DNA from: Cedecea davisae DSM 4568
GTDB lineage: Bacteria > Pseudomonadota > Gammaproteobacteria > Enterobacterales > Enterobacteriaceae
Assembly: GCF_000412335.2 (NCBI RefSeq)
Contig: NZ_KE161030.1
Coordinates: forward strand, 3,038,595-3,102,594
DNA length: 64,000 nucleotides
Direction of reading: 5' to 3'
Shown here: positions 18,326 through 27,400 of the stretch, piece after piece
Numbering within the stretch: the first letter of the stretch is position 1
Layout: each line of letters opens with the position of its first letter
Translations under genes and position numbers: made by a program
Notes under the pieces: generated by a model
Seen by the model: only the letters and a program-made list of their open reading frames with translations
Told to the model about the DNA's origin: nothing
Database searches by the model: none

Positions 18326-18905
18326 ACGTTATATTAAAATAGCAGTCATAACCGTCGCAATAGCCTACGGCATCAATCTCCTTTACGGGCTGACGCCCCC
18401 CCCATATCAGCCTAAAACCCCCGAAGTGAAGGCCAAGGTAAATGCTGATACCGTAACTCAGCAACAACCTGAGCAACCATCCAAACCATCGATAATCGAT
18501 ATACTTCCGCGAATGTATACAACAGGGGAAGTTTATGCGCGGTTTGAACAACATGAATTCAGGGCAACAAATGACTTCAAAAAATGTCAGTTAATGGTAA
18601 CAGGAAAAATAACTGGTATCGGTACTGTTACTTTCAGAAAAAATCCTGTAGTAACATTGGGTATTCCCGGTTCAGATGAAGGCCTGAAGTTCATATTTGA
18701 AGATACGAATTACAATAACGATAAAGTTGCTGCATTGAATATTGGGGATCTGATTATAATCGCCGGGAAGAATGCACGACCAGGAACCTTTGGTGGTATC
18801 TTTCTTGATGACTCGAAGATAATGACTGATATGATTTCAAAGAAGAAACGACAAATTTTGGTTGTCAATGGTGGCGTTTACGACCGGGAAATTTGCCAGA
18901 AGTAG
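18309..18905 (+). CDS. Membrane-anchored protein with OB-fold (tRNA_anti-like) domain
   Basis: 198 residues. One N-terminal membrane anchor (about 9-28, IKIAVITVAIAYGINLLYGL) is followed by a Pro/Gln-rich linker and a domain from about 65 with MYTTGEVYARFEQHEFRATN, VTGKITGIG and LNIGDLIIIAGK. This pattern is that of the OB-fold putative lipoprotein / tRNA_anti-like family, whose function is unknown. Most of the protein would face the periplasm. Third gene of the cassette. Confidence 0.72.
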   Translation: MKSPYERYIKIAVITVAIAYGINLLYGLTPPPYQPKTPEVKAKVNADTVTQQQPEQPSKPSIIDILPRMYTTGEVYARFEQHEFRATNDFKKCQLMVTGKITGIGTVTFRKNPVVTLGIPGSDEGLKFIFEDTNYNNDKVAALNIGDLIIIAGKNARPGTFGGIFLDDSKIMTDMISKKKRQILVVNGGVYDREICQK

Positions 18906-18924
18906 CGTTGTCCTTGCCCTTGAA

Positions 18925-18948
18925 ATGGAGGGGGAGAATCCCCTCCAT
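18925..18948 (+). terminator. Hairpin after the three-gene cassette, possible terminator
   Basis: ATGGAGGGG and CCCCTCCAT form a perfect nine-base-pair stem with a six-base loop, 20 bp after the OB-fold gene stop. No T-tract follows, so termination would be weak or Rho-assisted. Confidence 0.5.
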
Positions 18949-19062
18949 CACCCCTTCAACAGGTATTGGCGCAAGCAGGAATCGAGTTTGAAGGGAGCTG
19001 CATTGCAAATTGTTTTGCGAAGCATCGCCAGTAAGATGGTACTCGAATTGTGCTTCATAACA

Positions 19063-19752
19063 TTAAAGCAGGGCCTGCCCTGCAAAATGACCAATCCCCA
19101 TAGACAAAAGCATAGCCATGGTACTCCAGAACGTAATTCTTATGATCGCCCTGACAGGAGAGGCTTTACTCAAAACCGAAGATATATAGCCAAGGACTGC
19201 CAGTGAAAAAAGGGTGGAAAGGATTATCAACAAAAAAGCCAGTTTCAGAGGGGAGAGCCATGCCACGATTAAGGGTAACACCGCACCAGCGGAAAAACTC
19301 AGGGCAGAAAAGACAGCTGCCTGTAGGGGCTGTGCAGAATTTATATCCGTCAACCCCAGTTCTTCACGGGCATGAGCATCCAGGGCATCTTTGACCATAA
19401 GTTGCTCCGCAACCTGCCGGGCAAGCTCTGGCTCCAGTCCACGTTGCATATAAAGTGAAGTCAGTTCCCGCACCTCTCCCTGATAATCAGTTTCCAGCTC
19501 CCTTTTTTCCTGGGCAAGTGCTGCGTTTTCGGTATCCGCCTGAGATGAGACGGAAACATATTCCCCTGTAGCCATTGACATAGCTCCGGCAACCAGTCCT
19601 GCAACACCTGCAAGTAAAACACCGGAAGGACTGCTATTTGCAGATGCAACCCCAAGAACAAGGCTCGCTGTCGAAACAATTCCGTCATTTGCCCCCAGTA
19701 CAGCTGCCCTCAGCCATCCCACTTTTTCGATACTATGTCGTTCAAGATGCAT
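19063..19752 (-). CDS. VIT1/CCC1-family iron/manganese transporter
   Basis: 229 residues. Hallmarks of the VIT family are present: the N-terminal LRAAVLGANDGIVSTASLVL, GAMSMATGEYVSVSSQ, a charged cytosolic segment (EKRELETDYQGEVRELTSLY), and the second helical repeat from about 150. The family moves Fe2+ or Mn2+ out of the cytosol by proton antiport in plants, yeast and bacteria. It lies 134 bp after the cytochrome b561-like gene on the same strand and belongs to the island's metal module. Confidence 0.88.
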   Translation of the reverse strand: MHLERHSIEKVGWLRAAVLGANDGIVSTASLVLGVASANSSPSGVLLAGVAGLVAGAMSMATGEYVSVSSQADTENAALAQEKRELETDYQGEVRELTSLYMQRGLEPELARQVAEQLMVKDALDAHAREELGLTDINSAQPLQAAVFSALSFSAGAVLPLIVAWLSPLKLAFLLIILSTLFSLAVLGYISSVLSKASPVRAIIRITFWSTMAMLLSMGIGHFAGQALL

Positions 19753-19886
19753 ATATTTTTTCCTTCAAATACGCATACTCATCGGAATTACGGATAAATA
19801 GAAAATGCATTGACGGATAAATGCGCGGTTATAGTCTGTTTTAGCCAACCATTACAGGGCATCTTATCCATCATAAACCTACAGCA

Positions 19887-20468
19887 CTATTCGGTAACGG
19901 GATTTTTCCTTTGGCTACGAACGGTGAGGAAGATATGCAGCAACCCCATCGCACCATGTGCCCAGAAATAGGTTTCAATAAATACAGTCAGAAACTTATG
20001 CACATGCAGGACGGTTTCTGTCAGCACAGGTGACGTGCCAAGAGCAGTATTGAGAGCAAACCAGAATCCACCACATAATGCAACGCCCAATAGTGCAAGT
20101 ACACCAAGCCCCTGAACCAGAGCAGCAATCCCACCAGCATGAGCTTCAGGAAGACGGAATGATATCAGCATTTTGATATCTTCAACCACACCTCGAAAAT
20201 CAAGGACCACCCAGGCAAAATAGTAACGAAATCCTCGTTGTGTCAGCATCCATGCAAGCATGACAAACCCAAGGACAATCAGTGATAATCCAGTGATAAC
20301 ATGGAACCATGTTACGAACCCAGTGAGAGTATAGTCACTAAGCGCATCGCTTTCGGTAAGGTTTGAATTAATAATCTGCAATAAAATCAATACAGCTACG
20401 ATGATATGCAGCACACGTAGAAATGGTGTGTTTTTGTGAGGAAGAGCATTACGTAAATTTTCGTTCAT
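19887..20468 (-). CDS. Cytochrome b561-like / cytochrome b domain membrane protein
   Basis: 193 residues with four main membrane helices. Histidines suited to b-haem binding occur at RVLHIIVAVLI, WFHVITGLS, VHKFLTVF and WAHGAMGLLHIFL. It resembles bacterial cytochrome b561 / Ni-Fe hydrogenase b-type proteins, which pass electrons across the inner membrane. Beside metal transporters it may supply or remove electrons for iron redox. Substrate and partner are unknown; cytochrome b562 in the same module is a plausible periplasmic partner. Confidence 0.75.
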   Translation of the reverse strand: MNENLRNALPHKNTPFLRVLHIIVAVLILLQIINSNLTESDALSDYTLTGFVTWFHVITGLSLIVLGFVMLAWMLTQRGFRYYFAWVVLDFRGVVEDIKMLISFRLPEAHAGGIAALVQGLGVLALLGVALCGGFWFALNTALGTSPVLTETVLHVHKFLTVFIETYFWAHGAMGLLHIFLTVRSQRKNPVTE

Positions 20469-21122
20469 AATTTAGCCACTTTTTTTAAGGTTGGTTGACC
20501 ACTCAATATTATGCCTTTTTATTAATGATAACCTTAACTTCTCAAAACCAAGATGCACTCAGTAATATCCAAACCATGTTCAAAGGCCCAGTACTCGACA
20601 GGTAAATTCAGGTTCCTGAGTGGTTCTTATCGTCGCCAGATAGCCACGAAACAACGCAATGCTGTACAGAATGCTTATATCTGAACGCTTGAAATTCCAA
20701 AAGCGACGTGGATCGTACGGCACTTAATCCGACGACCGATGAAGAGTGCAGCCATGACAAAATCCATTCACCAAGCCACATTAGGTGACGTCGGAAATGA
20801 TCTTCTTACGGCAAAGCACATGGCTTAGAATCCCTGTTCCAGCCTCGAAGAGGATACTGATGATTTATTTGCCGGAAAAAAGCATCTTCATGAGGGTCTC
20901 ATACCGATGATGAAGACATTACGGGCATCAGTGTGTTAATCAACGGGGAGCAGGTCAATAACTTTTGGTATACTAACTGACTCCAAATATCAAAATTGAT
21001 GATACAGGTTTTCATGAGAAAGCAACTGGCACACTTATTATGATTCCTTTATCATCATTTCAACGATAACTGCCCCACGGTTCCCATGCTTTTCTGAACG
21101 CGAAAAAAACGGAACACTATTT
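20469..21122. other. Long intergenic region between divergent metal genes
   Basis: 654 bp of AT-rich DNA separating the cytochrome b gene (minus) from the ATPase gene (plus). It should hold both promoters. A short frame from 20755 (MTKSIHQATLGDVGNDLL, stop after 22 residues) is followed, in other frames, by stretches such as LHEGLIPMMKTLRASV; this may be debris of a decayed gene but is not recognised. No metal-regulator gene or clear operator was found. Confidence 0.35.
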
Positions 21123-23420
21123 ATGAAATATAACCACCTGTTGTCAGATATCGCGCTGTTGTGTTTCCCCCTGTTGGCATTAATGTTGAGCTTTTTCAAC
21201 CAGAACGCTCAATGGGGGATCAATTCAACAATTGTGTTGATCTTATCCACTCTTCCTTCGTTATTGTTAACAAGTTATGAGATGGTTAAATCTTTGCTCA
21301 AACACCAGGTTGGGGTTGATGTCCTTGCGATTATTTCAATGTCTGGTGCACTTTGGATGGGAGAGTCGGCAACGGCAGCAGTGATTGCCGCTATGACCGC
21401 CACAGGCAGATTGCTTGAAAGCTATGCTCAGGGCCGTGCCGAACGAGAAATGACCTCTCTGCTTTCTAAAGCACCTCGTTCAGCGAATAGACTTCTTAAA
21501 AACGATATTCAGGTTATCCCCGTAGAATCTATTCAGCCCGGTGATTTGCTCTTAGTTAAGCCGGGAGAAACTATTCCTGTAGACGGTCCACTGGTGAGTG
21601 CGAGCGCTGTCTTGAACGAATCCTCAATTACCGGAGAATCATTACCCGCCCCCCGGAAGGCTGGTGCACTGATGCTTAGTGGTGCAATTAATGCGGGAGA
21701 TGCCCTGAAAATGTATGCAGCCCGTTCAGCAAAAGACAGCACGCTTCAGGGTATTATCCGTGTGGTAGAGCAGGCCAGTCAGTCACGTGCGTCAACAGTA
21801 CGACTGGCAGACCGTTATGCCGTCTGGTTTATCCCCTTTGCCCTTGGCATTGCTCTACTGGCATGGGCCGTGAGTAACGAACCCGTTCGCGCATTGGCTG
21901 TGCTGGTTGTCGCAACCCCCTGTCCACTTTTACTGGCTGTACCGGTGGCGTTGGTCTCCGGCATTTCCCGCTCTGCACAGAGAGGGGTACTAATTAAAGG
22001 AAGTGCCGCACTGGAGCAACTGGCTCGGGCAGATCACCTATTTTTTGACAAAACAGGGACCCTGACAGGGGGGACTGCAAAACTGACGTCGATTCAGAGC
22101 CTTAATCCACATTATACGCAGCAGGATTTACTCAGGCTGGCAGCAAGTCTGGATCAGTTTTCCTGTCACATTATCGCCAGCGCTATTTTACAGGAGGCAC
22201 ATGAACAAGGCTTAGGCTCTTTACCAATACCGGAATCAGTGCAGGAAGTGGCCGGAGCGGGTCTGACAGGAAAAATCAACGATCAGCAAGTATGTATTGG
22301 TACATTGGATTTTGTTCTGAGCCACGCCAGAAGTGGTAGCTGGTTTGAGTCCGCACGTCAGCGCTTGTTCATTGAAAATGTGACGGTAGTTGCGATCGCA
22401 ATTGATGCGGAGTTGGTCGGCTGGCTATTGCTCTCTGATCAGTTACGGCTGGAAACACCAAGAGCTTTGCGCATGTTGCGAAAAGCCGGTGTGCGCGAGA
22501 TAGTTATGCTGACAGGGGACAGGCAGGAAGTGGCGGACAGTATTGGTACAGGCCTTGGTGTCGATCGTGTTCTGGCTGAACTGACCCCGGAGATGAAACT
22601 GGCGCATATATTAGATGCCTCAGACTCTTTTTGCACGATGATGGTTGGTGACGGGGTAAATGATGCCCCGGCACTTGCAGCAGCTGGGGTCGGAGTCGCA
22701 ATGGGGGCAAGGGGAACCGCTGCGGCAGCAGAAAGTGCTGATATCGTACTGCTGACAGATCAGTTAGACCGATTGGTTGATGCCAGACAAATAGCCAGAC
22801 TTTCCATGCGTATCGCCACACAAAGTGTCTTGCTCGGAATGGGGTTATGTTGCATAGCTATGGTTATTGCAGCCCTTGGTATGTTACCACCGTTTGAAGG
22901 TGCACTTTTACAGGAATTCATTGATCTCCTGGCTATTCTCTCAGCTTTACGGGTGCTGACCTGTCGGGTTACACGCCCACTAGACAAGGCTATAAGTAAC
23001 CAACAGCTTGAAACATTGAGAAACGAGCACAAGCATTTACAACCTGTTCTTCAATGTTTGGCTGAAGTTGCTGCACGTTTCCCCCTAGCAGATCAGGAAG
23101 AGCAACGTATGCTCCTTAAGGAGCTGCATGAACAACTGGTCCAGAAGATCCTGTCTCATGAGCAACAGGATGAACAAGATCTGTACCCTTCATTATCGAC
23201 AATGCTGGTCGGCGATGACCCCCTTGCTGCTTTGTATCGTAGCCACAAGGAAATATATCAGGAAGTAAGGAAGTTAGGTCGACTCAGTGAACTCCTGCAG
23301 AACACAGATGTTTCAGCTGATATTATTCGTGATGTACAACGTTCCTTGTATGGGCTTGAGGCTATTCTGCAGCTACATTTTGCTCAGGAAGAAGAGTTAT
23401 ACAACAGTCTTCAGGCTTAA
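21123..23420 (+). CDS. P1B-type metal ATPase with C-terminal hemerythrin-like domain
   Basis: 765 residues. There is no N-terminal metal-binding domain; membrane helices begin at once. Catalytic motifs are TGES (170-173), the TPC metal site in membrane helix 4 (265-267), phosphorylated D309 in DKTGTLT, and GDGVNDAP (509-516). The usual Ser-Glu-His-Pro loop is SCHIIA (347-352), with the His kept but no Pro. From about 625 a hemerythrin-like four-helix domain follows, with H636/H638, H679, H708, H752 and E756-E758 as likely di-iron ligands. ATPases with this tail are placed in the P1B-5 class, linked to Ni/Fe export. An iron or related divalent metal efflux role is likely here. Confidence 0.88.
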   Translation: MKYNHLLSDIALLCFPLLALMLSFFNQNAQWGINSTIVLILSTLPSLLLTSYEMVKSLLKHQVGVDVLAIISMSGALWMGESATAAVIAAMTATGRLLESYAQGRAEREMTSLLSKAPRSANRLLKNDIQVIPVESIQPGDLLLVKPGETIPVDGPLVSASAVLNESSITGESLPAPRKAGALMLSGAINAGDALKMYAARSAKDSTLQGIIRVVEQASQSRASTVRLADRYAVWFIPFALGIALLAWAVSNEPVRALAVLVVATPCPLLLAVPVALVSGISRSAQRGVLIKGSAALEQLARADHLFFDKTGTLTGGTAKLTSIQSLNPHYTQQDLLRLAASLDQFSCHIIASAILQEAHEQGLGSLPIPESVQEVAGAGLTGKINDQQVCIGTLDFVLSHARSGSWFESARQRLFIENVTVVAIAIDAELVGWLLLSDQLRLETPRALRMLRKAGVREIVMLTGDRQEVADSIGTGLGVDRVLAELTPEMKLAHILDASDSFCTMMVGDGVNDAPALAAAGVGVAMGARGTAAAAESADIVLLTDQLDRLVDARQIARLSMRIATQSVLLGMGLCCIAMVIAALGMLPPFEGALLQEFIDLLAILSALRVLTCRVTRPLDKAISNQQLETLRNEHKHLQPVLQCLAEVAARFPLADQEEQRMLLKELHEQLVQKILSHEQQDEQDLYPSLSTMLVGDDPLAALYRSHKEIYQEVRKLGRLSELLQNTDVSADIIRDVQRSLYGLEAILQLHFAQEEELYNSLQA

Positions 23421-23915
23421 ATCTTATCCACATATCCATGGTGATCCTGCAGATCTCACTATAGGTGTCTTTAACTCCTATTGAAGTGGCATACCGATGA
23501 AATGCCAGAATTTATATACAATAAGTAGTTTTATTACCGTTAGGTTTGTTCAACTTTTCCAGGATTCCAAACATACAGCCTAGTGTGTATAAAACGAAAT
23601 AAGTACCTATGTACTTCATGACCAACAAACAAAACACAGACTGACGCGTGACCACCAAATATAATTTGGCCCCCTGAATCCACCCCGCGCAACACCAATA
23701 GGTACTTAACTTATGTTGAGGCAACAAACTAAAATATGTAGCATTGATAATGCATGTTTGTTACCCCAACATTTTTATATGTATTTTGCAGATAAGATAA
23801 CGTTGTGAAATTTCCTCACCAGTGCATAGCTATCTGCTTGATTACAGGCACGTGTATCATGTCAGTTCAGGGATATCTTTCCAGCATATCTACCTTCACC
23901 GAATAATTCCCGGTC
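23421..23915. other. Intergenic region between ATPase and cytochrome b562 genes
   Basis: About 495 bp between convergent genes. AT-rich, with a 71-codon frame on the minus strand (23512-23727) that looks random. No terminator with a clean stem and T-tract, and no known element, was identified. Confidence 0.35.
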
Positions 23916-24290
23916 TCAGTCAACACCTAGTTTATTGTGGTATTTTCTCATCAGACTGCCTAGTTTCTGTGCTGCAATTTTCCCGGCGTCAAGACCTTCC
24001 TTCTCAGCGGTACTTTCAACGGCAGTTACCTCATCAATTAGAAGTGACATGCCTGCAACATACGTTTCCCTGTCATACCCTTCTACAGGGCTGTTCAGGA
24101 TGGACTCTGCTGTTGCTTTCAGTTCCCGCATATCTTTCCTGAAGGATGTAACGTCCTCCTCCTTAAGTGCTGCGCGGTAGCTTTTATTCATCATCTTCAT
24201 GGCATGTTCAACACCGTCAGAACCAGCCATTACACAGGGGGATAAAAGAAGAGTGGCTCCTATCACAACAGTACGCATAATTTTTCTCAT
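23916..24290 (-). CDS. Cytochrome b562-family protein
   Basis: 124 residues. A signal peptide (MRKIMRTVVIGATLLLSPCV) ends at AMAG-like VMAG, leaving about 102 residues of helical bundle. The start of helix 1 (EHAMKMMNKSYRAAL) supplies Met and the end of helix 4 (LMRKYHNKL) supplies His, the two haem ligands positions of E. coli cytochrome b562. No CXXCH is present, so haem would be non-covalent. The start at 24290 has GGAGG eight bases upstream. It follows the CDF gene on the same strand. It probably shuttles electrons in the periplasm. Confidence 0.78.
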   Translation of the reverse strand: MRKIMRTVVIGATLLLSPCVMAGSDGVEHAMKMMNKSYRAALKEEDVTSFRKDMRELKATAESILNSPVEGYDRETYVAGMSLLIDEVTAVESTAEKEGLDAGKIAAQKLGSLMRKYHNKLGVD

Positions 24291-24407
24291 AATAGCCTCC
24301 ATATTGTTTACTCTCGTTTTCACAGTCAGAAGGGGTAATATTGCGCAAAAAAATAATCCCTTCCCAATCTTCTCAAAAAACAGCAGCATTCATATTATTT
24401 TTCAGGA

Positions 24408-25346
24408 TTATTTGCCCCCGCAACCAGGACTATTATCACCTTTAAAATAAGGGTCAACATGTGTCATAACATTTAAAACATGATGATTATCTAAAACTGA
24501 TTTCCTGGCCAAAACAGCAATGTCATGTCCTACTTTCACTGATAAATCACCATCAATTTCCAGATGAACATCAACAACAACAAGGTCCCCCATTTTTCTG
24601 GTCTTGAGGTCATGGATGCCTTCGACCCCAGGCGTGGACAATAATGTTGTTTTTATACTATTTTCAGTTTCAATATCCACGGCCCTGTCCATCAAGTCAT
24701 GAAGCGAATCTGACATAAATGAATATCCCATTCTGGTCACAATCAGTCCCACAACCAGTGCAGCTACCGGATCAAGCAATTTAAACCCTGATAAACTACC
24801 AATAATACCAATAGCCACCACCAAAGATGAGGCGGCATCAGAGCGGGCATGCCAGGCATTGGCAACCAGCATAGTGGATTTTACTCGGGTTGCTACTGCC
24901 AGCATATAGCGAAAAAGAAGCTCTTTGATAACCAGTGCGGCTAAGGCCACCCACAGAGCAACAATATGTACCTGAGGAATATCATCTGGTTGTTGCATTT
25001 TATTTGCTGCTGACCATAACATCCCGATGCCAACAATGAATAAAATTGTCCCCAGAATTAATGATGCACCATTTTCATAACGATGATGCCCGTAGTGATG
25101 GTCATCATCGGGATTTTTTTTACTTTTATGATTAGCAATAAGCACCACAAAGTCTGAAACTAAATCAGACAGAGAATGGATACCATCCGCAATAAGCCCC
25201 TGAGATCCGGAAAATACGCCAGTAATCACTTGCCCGGATGTCAGAAAACAATTAACAAGCACACTAACCCATGTGCTTTTACGGGCCGCGAGGAAACGCT
25301 CATGAGAACTAATATCAATATCATCCGTAAGTTTGTTTACCTGCAC
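24408..25346 (-). CDS. Cation diffusion facilitator (CDF) metal efflux transporter
   Basis: 312 residues with six helices and a C-terminal cytosolic dimer domain. The transport site residues are seen in helix 2 (ADGIHSLSDLVSD) and helix 5 (NAWHARSDAASS), with the family's HHYGHHRYENGA loop between helices 2 and 3. The layout resembles the Fe/Zn CDF branch that includes FieF and MamB/MamM. The protein ends in GCGGK, preceded by a Cys that may bind metal. Exports divalent cations such as Fe2+, Zn2+ or Mn2+ using protons. It is followed by the cytochrome b562 gene. Confidence 0.88.
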   Translation of the reverse strand: MQVNKLTDDIDISSHERFLAARKSTWVSVLVNCFLTSGQVITGVFSGSQGLIADGIHSLSDLVSDFVVLIANHKSKKNPDDDHHYGHHRYENGASLILGTILFIVGIGMLWSAANKMQQPDDIPQVHIVALWVALAALVIKELLFRYMLAVATRVKSTMLVANAWHARSDAASSLVVAIGIIGSLSGFKLLDPVAALVVGLIVTRMGYSFMSDSLHDLMDRAVDIETENSIKTTLLSTPGVEGIHDLKTRKMGDLVVVDVHLEIDGDLSVKVGHDIAVLARKSVLDNHHVLNVMTHVDPYFKGDNSPGCGGK

Positions 25347-26041
25347 CTGAAACTCCTAATAACAGCATCTACAGTTAATACTAAGCAGCCAATACTACCC
25401 GGCCAAGTTCAGTTTTGGTATATGAAATTTTGAGGTACTGTGGTGAAAATATAAAAATGGTGAGATTTATTCCTGTAAAGACCGCGCCATGGTGGCGATA
25501 ACATTTATTTATCATAACGCCTGAACATTAATTTATTCTGAACAGAAGAGAGAAGAAAAGTTGACAGTTATCACAACTATACACTTACGCCCAGTGTGGA
25601 TGGGTTCAACAAACTAAAATTGCAAACCCGATTAACTGAGGAATTGAGCGCTCTCGAAGAGGAGTTGCTTTCGGGTAGCTGTCAACCATTGCAAAATGGT
25701 AAACAACATCCTTTGGGTCCCCAACTGTGTGGCCACTGTAGTGACTGTGGTGGGTGATAGAACTGGTCACATTGATGCCAGACTTTTTCGTGCCGCATGT
25801 ATGGCACACTGAATTTGATTAAGACCTGCTGAAATGAAACCGGAGTGCTTCAGCTACAGAAACTGACCAAATCGTATACCCCAAGCAAGATCTGAATACC
25901 ATCCGAACAATATCTCTTTTAGGTATACCTGATAAAGACCATGACACACAGTATCAATAGGGTTAAATTTGACTCTATTGACAATAAAAACACGCACTGT
26001 ATCATATGGGTATCAATTTAATACTCAAAAGAGAATGCATA
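25347..26041. other. Long intergenic region before the resolvase
   Basis: About 695 bp with no supported gene. It contains a possible res-type region close to the resolvase start: the palindrome AGGTATACCT (25921-25930) and the inverted repeat TCAATAG-N14-CTATTGA (25954-25981). The stretch 25560-25820 looks like decayed coding DNA but no family is recognised. Confidence 0.4.
25921..25981. promoter_or_regulatory. Candidate res site of the small serine resolvase
   Basis: AGGTATACCT is a perfect ten-base palindrome, and TCAATAG-N14-CTATTGA lies 23 bp downstream, both within 125 bp upstream of the resolvase start. Resolvases of this family usually act at dyad subsites directly upstream of their own gene. 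Not verified. Confidence 0.4.
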
Positions 26042-26656
26042 ATGAATGTCCGTATCTATTGCCGTGCATCTACCGAAGGCCAACATGCTGATCGTGCATT
26101 AGTTAGCCTGCGCGAATTTGCGCAAAGCAAAAACTGGCAAGTAGCCGGAGAATACATTGAGAATGCCAGCGGTGCGAAGCTGGAACGTGTGGAACTGATG
26201 CACCTACTTGCCGAAGCACGGCCTGGCGATTTGCTTCTAATTGAAGCGATTGACCGTCTCAGTCGTCTTCAACATGAAGAATGGGCTGAACTCAAAGCTA
26301 CGCTGAACAGTAAAGGACTGGTTATTGTTTCGATGGATTTGCCAACAAGCTGGCAGATGGTTGAAATGTCTGGTAACGACCTTACTAGCGGCATTCTTCG
26401 GGCAGTCAATGCTATGCTGATCGATATCCTTGCGACAATGGCACGACAAGATTATGAAACCCGCCGTAAACGCCAGGCACAGGGGATCGAGAGAGCAAAA
26501 CTGGCAGGTTTGTATACGGGGAAAGAAAAAGATATGGAAGCCCGTGAAACTGTTCGCGAAATGCTGGCGCAGAATGTTAAACCAGCCCACATCATGAAAG
26601 CGGCAGGTATCAGCCGCGCCACCTTTTACCGAATCAAGAAAGAGCTTTTGTGTTAA
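26042..26656 (+). CDS. Small serine recombinase / resolvase
   Basis: 204 residues from the ATG at 26042. The catalytic serine lies in VRIYCRASTEGQ, with a resolvase domain through about residue 140 (AIDRLSRLQHEEW, MARQDYETRRKRQAQGIERA) and a C-terminal helix-turn-helix (PAHIMKAAGISRATFYRIKK). It belongs to the resolvase/invertase family of plasmids and transposons. An upstream in-frame start at 26006 would add 12 residues before the catalytic strand and is less likely. No transposase is nearby, so it may be a relic of an earlier mobile unit or a dimer resolution gene. Confidence 0.9.
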   Translation: MNVRIYCRASTEGQHADRALVSLREFAQSKNWQVAGEYIENASGAKLERVELMHLLAEARPGDLLLIEAIDRLSRLQHEEWAELKATLNSKGLVIVSMDLPTSWQMVEMSGNDLTSGILRAVNAMLIDILATMARQDYETRRKRQAQGIERAKLAGLYTGKEKDMEARETVREMLAQNVKPAHIMKAAGISRATFYRIKKELLC

Positions 26657-26732
26657 AAACGGACTTGATAACAGTATTTGCTGCCCATATGTCCTGACTT
26701 TGAAACGCTCATATTATAATTAAGGATATCCC

Positions 26733-27179
26733 ATGGTAGGTAACTTATTCTTCAAAGGTGTTGATGAAAAAATAGGCAGACAAAAACAAGAGCAGATTGA
26801 AGAAAAAGAAACGTTAGCCCAGGAACGAGAACGCTTATCGGAAATTATTGAATCTCTCGTACCAGAAGTTGAAACGTACAAAAATGGTTTACTTGAAAGA
26901 GGAATCCACGCTGAAATTTCTACATCTGCACGGCATATAAGCTTCAATATGAAGTATAAAGACGGCGGGAAGCATGAACTTTTATTATCAGAAACTGAGC
27001 GATTTGATGGCCGCTATTCGATAACGACATTTTCTACAAACGATAATGGTCGTACTTTTAGTTCTACAAACGGTGCATCTTATAGTTCAACTACTTGGTC
27101 GAATGATGATTTCTTTAAAGCTTTAGAACGGCATATCAATTATTTCTTGTTCTATGCGAATCGTCATGGTGGTCTTTAA
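26733..27179 (+). CDS. Hypothetical protein with N-terminal coiled coil
   Basis: 148 residues. Residues about 10-50 are charged and heptad-like (DEKIGRQKQEQIEEKETLAQ), likely a coiled coil. The rest (ARHISFNMKYKDGGKHELLL, a Ser/Thr-rich middle, FFKALERHINYFLFYANRHG) has mixed strands. No signal peptide or known family. A good terminator follows, supporting a monocistronic real gene. It sits between the resolvase and the CBASS operon, but nothing shows it is part of either. Confidence 0.65.
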   Translation: MVGNLFFKGVDEKIGRQKQEQIEEKETLAQERERLSEIIESLVPEVETYKNGLLERGIHAEISTSARHISFNMKYKDGGKHELLLSETERFDGRYSITTFSTNDNGRTFSSTNGASYSSTTWSNDDFFKALERHINYFLFYANRHGGL

Positions 27180-27197
27180 ACAACGACCGTTGTATAA

Positions 27198-27230
27198 CAA
27201 GCCTCGCTGAAGTGCGAGGCTTTATTTTAT
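27198..27230 (+). terminator. Rho-independent terminator
   Basis: AAGCCTCGC and GCGAGGCTT form a nine-base-pair stem with a six-base loop followed by TATTTTAT, 20 bp after the coiled-coil protein gene. Confidence 0.8.
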
Positions 27231-27400
27231 CCATACCGATGCTCGATTTCGATAACACCAACACATTCATCAAACCAGCAACAGTCAAATACTTTCATAT
27301 ATTCAGTCTAAACTGTTGTAAAATTTATCAATAGTCTGACTTTGACAAATTCATTTAATCTAATTCGTAATTTTACTTTTCAAATTAGGTTATGAATGCA

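Noticed and set aside
20755..20940. A small gene upstream of the P1B ATPase
   Set aside because: The frame stops after 22 codons and the following open stretch is in another frame. No family is recognised, so it is noted only as possible debris.
23512..23727. 71-codon frame on the minus strand after the ATPase gene
   Set aside because: Composition looks random (many Cys, Trp, Tyr), with no ribosome-binding site and no recognisable domain.
23722..25620. Direct repeat CAACAAACTAAAAT at 23722-23735 and 25607-25620 flanking the cytochrome b562 and CDF genes
   Set aside because: A 14-base match is expected several times by chance in 64 kb, and more so in AT-rich DNA. No transposase or target duplication accompanies it.
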